Origin: Parasponia andersonii
Lineage: Eukaryota > Streptophyta > Magnoliopsida > Rosales > Cannabaceae
DNA length: 64,000 nucleotides
NCBI GenBank assembly: GCA_002914805.1
Contig: JXTB01000237.1
Span: 456,064 to 520,063, forward strand
Reading direction: 5' to 3'
Shown here piece by piece: positions 62,001-64,000 of this stretch. Every line of letters starts with the position of its first letter. Positions within the stretch are counted from its first letter, which is position 1. The position numbers were made by a program, and so were the translations under genes. The notes under the pieces are model-generated. The model was not told the origin of the DNA, searched no databases, and saw only the letters and a program-made list of their open reading frames with translations.

Positions 62001-63511
62001 CCACTTCCTGTAAGACAATGATTGCTCACATAAGCACAGAATAATATATACCCAACATATATACATCATCAGGTACATAAAGCACTCAAATTCCGTTTTC
62101 AATCTCACCATGAATGATATTCCATGAAAAGGTGGAGTTGGGATATTCTGGGTTCTCAAGCCATTGAGCCAGACCTTCATTCCCTGCAAGATGCCAGTTC
62201 GCAACAATATTGGGACAGTGCGAAAAATTGCCATCAGTTAACATAAAAAAGGGGAAAAGACTCACATTATGCACTCAATTCAAGAGGGGGAATTATCCGT
62301 AAAAAAACTGAGCTAGGAAAAGAAGGTTTTCATCAAAGGTTTGCACACAATGCTTAACTATTTGTCTTTATTGTCTACAAACTAGAAACTTAAAATAGAA
62401 ACTCTATCATATCCAGTTGAGGCATCAAGGCAAAAGAAAGCCATGTAACATATTAATTACAATGATGTTGATTGAAAGACGAGCTACCAAATTTGATTAC
62501 CGTAAGTATAAAGTGGAAGCTAAAATATATTCACGTAAGATGAAGAGAGCCTACAATAGAAACATTTGAACATACCTTGGGCAATTATAAGGTAAATAGA
62601 AGAACTAGGAGAGTATACGGAATATGATATGTTTATTTGAGATCCCACATTTAGGTAGAACATCCAATCCTGAAATTATTACTTCCATATCGTAAACGAC
62701 ATTCACAAGTTCAAAAAAGTTGCTAAATAAAGTAAAAAAAAGGGGGGGCATTTTCCAGAGGGAAAGCTTGCCTTGTAAGAATCCGTCGAAACAGACACCT
62801 TATGAGTTTCGGACCAGTCGGTGACAACATCAAGAGGTGGAGATTCATAAAATCCATAAAGCATGGGTCCAGGCTTTGATTCATTAAACGCTTCCACCTG
62901 AAACAAACCAAATCAAAACAACCCAGATTACCTTACATACACCAAAAACTAACTAGCAGACCTGTAAAGGGGTTTTATAAGTAGAAAACAACCTTCATAG
63001 ACTGAACAAATATCCAGCTAGGTTTTATAAGAAGTGAAAAATTTGGAGCGAGCTGTACATTTACAGAGCCATATACTCCCAAAATCAGAGTCATCGATAC
63101 TGTGACAAATAGAATCAATGATCATAAAACTATTAACTATTAGCCACTAAAACATAATTAAGGATTATAGATGATGCAGAAAATAAAACAGAAATATTCT
63201 AATTTCGAAATTGGATACGAACTGAATAACCAAAAGGTAAGGAGGACGGTGACACAGGACCAGGTATCGTCATGGATAACCGCCGCCGCGGCATCTTCAT
63301 CGAATGCCCGGAAATTTCCCCTAGAAGAAGTGTCAATTCGTGGTTCCTCTAGCTCCGAAGCTCGAAATTGATTCCGTGGAGGGAAATGGCCACCATCAAC
63401 CTCCTCTTGGCGGACATGGGAGGAGCTCGAAGATGAAGTTCCGGCCTCCGGAGAACCTCTATTGACGGAAACCGTCGAAGAAGAACTCGAACGGCGACCT
63501 GGTTCCTCCAT
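59052..63511 (-). CDS. APD4: Membrane RING-type E3 ubiquitin ligase, APD family
   Basis: Ten exons on the minus strand: 63511-63223, 63099-62993, 62897-62772, 62669-62576, 62183-62109, 62007-61925, 60820-60674, 60350-60278, 60170-59819 and 59127-59052, giving 473 residues. The start is the ATG in AATGGAGG at 63511. A Ser-rich N-terminus is followed by a first membrane span (about 88-112, [19 protein letters not shown]), a long probably lumenal domain (about 113-322) with [22 protein letters not shown], a second span (about 324-346) and an acidic cytosolic region. The C-terminal RING (about 421-463) has [15 protein letters not shown] and CPIC. Arabidopsis APD1-4 (ABERRANT POLLEN DEVELOPMENT) have this layout and act in pollen mitosis II. 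Introns 3 and 7 begin with GC. Intron 6 contains a fold-back MITE. Assignment to APD4 relies on recalled linkage to symplekin and is tentative. Confidence 0.87.
59734..59799. repeat. Perfect 33-bp tandem duplication in APD intron 9
   Basis: Two adjacent identical units begin CTGAGAAAGAGTG and end AGAAAAACA. They lie about 20 bp from the intron 9 donor site (59818). Confidence 0.85.
61100..61420. mobile_element. Fold-back MITE in APD intron 6
   Basis: The left arm at 61142-61179 (AGCTTGTGCAAAATTATACC and on) matches the reverse complement of 61341-61378 with about four differences in 38. Weaker similarity continues outward to about 61103 and 61417. A related pair of arms lies upstream of the PPR gene. 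It is non-coding; the superfamily is not assigned. Confidence 0.6.
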
Positions 63512-63523
63512 TCTAGAAGGGGC

Positions 63524-63559
<36 letters not shown>

Positions 63560-64000
63560 TTTCAGATGAGAGAATAAATCGAATCGAAAATCGAAAATGA
63601 AACCCTAACCCCAGATTAAGGTGACGCACCTCGAAGACGAAGGCTGGGACGAGGAAGAGGAAGAAGAAGAAGAAGAAGAAGAAGGAGGTCCATGGTGCTG
63701 GAGAGTAAGGTGAGATACTGAAACTCACCAATCGGTCTTCTTCTGAAGACTAAAGAATGGTAGTTGCACTTGTAGGAGTACGAGAGAGAGTGGCCGTTAT
63801 TTAAAATTTTTGCTCCGTACGGTTCTTGTCCACGTGGTAGTATTTGCGCCAAGTGGACCAATTGTGTCTCACTCTTTAACGGGGTTCACTTCCCGCCAAT
63901 ACAGCACTAGAGTGAGGGTATATATAGTCTCACGACTCTCAGCCTCAGGGTATATATAGCTTTGTTCTTTGAACCAAAAATATAACAGAGATATATATAG
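63512..64000 (-). promoter_or_regulatory. Probable APD promoter and 5' leader
   Basis: Reading away from the APD start, there is an (AG)n run (63526-63557) in the leader, an (AAG)n-type purine stretch near 63655-63685, and a G-box CACGTG at 63831-63836. No open frame of note is present. The promoter role is inferred from position. Confidence 0.5.
63526..63557. repeat. (AG)n microsatellite in the APD 5' leader
   Basis: About 16 AG units, read as (CT)n on the transcript strand, immediately before the APD start codon region. CT-rich leaders are common in plant genes. Confidence 0.95.

Noticed and set aside
1-64000. CRISPR arrays, operons, prophage or a biosynthetic gene cluster
   Set aside because: No regularly spaced repeats or co-oriented metabolic genes; the window is ordinary plant nuclear DNA with unrelated housekeeping and regulatory genes.

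Overview
The window is nuclear DNA of a flowering plant, almost certainly a eudicot. It is AT-rich, its genes have many short introns, it carries microsatellites and plant transposons, and every recognisable protein belongs to a land-plant family. I cannot name the species; the proteins look rosid-like, which is an inference.

Layout. (1) 2.6-5.2 kb (+): a three-exon 2-oxoglutarate/Fe(II) dioxygenase of the jasmonate-oxidase (JOX) type, with a duplicated G-box about 1.2 kb upstream. (2) 9.1-17.7 kb (-): a MYB-CC factor of the PHL8 type, whose last intron (6.2 kb) holds an old, broken Ty1/copia element that itself carries a small MITE. (3) 19.0-21.8 kb (-): an Alfin-like PHD-finger histone reader. 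(4) 25.1-28.8 kb (-): a type II DnaJ co-chaperone. (5) 31.7-33.6 kb (+): an FCP/SCP-type HAD phosphatase. (6) 34.9-46.5 kb (-): a 27-exon symplekin/Pta1 gene (ESP4-like), with a tRNA-Gln(CUG) gene just upstream on the same strand. (7) 46.8-53.1 kb: a transposon-rich gap with a MITE and two non-autonomous Mutator-like elements, each with long terminal inverted repeats and 9-10 bp target duplications. (8) 53.3-55.3 kb (+): an intronless P-class PPR gene. (9) 57.2-58.4 kb (+): a plastid rhodanese-like protein (STR10). (10) 59.1-63.5 kb (-): a two-pass membrane RING ubiquitin ligase of the APD family.

The genes are ordinary single-copy host genes and do not form an operon-like system. Shared themes are hormone and nutrient signalling (JOX, PHL8), chromatin and mRNA processing (Alfin-like, symplekin, phosphatase) and protein quality control (DnaJ, RING ligase). 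From memory, the order matches two linkage groups kept in Arabidopsis: JOX beside Alfin-like, and DnaJ-symplekin-APD together with DnaJ-STR10. The window therefore looks like an ancestral block that Arabidopsis later split by duplication and loss.

All exon boundaries were read by eye from reading frame, splice signals and family knowledge; each spliced model closes in frame. I found no convincing undescribed system. The most notable points are four GC-AG introns, the element-filled PHL8 intron, a DnaJ 3' splice site behind a G10 run, the two Mutator-like elements, and the conserved jasmonate-binding arginines of the JOX enzyme.
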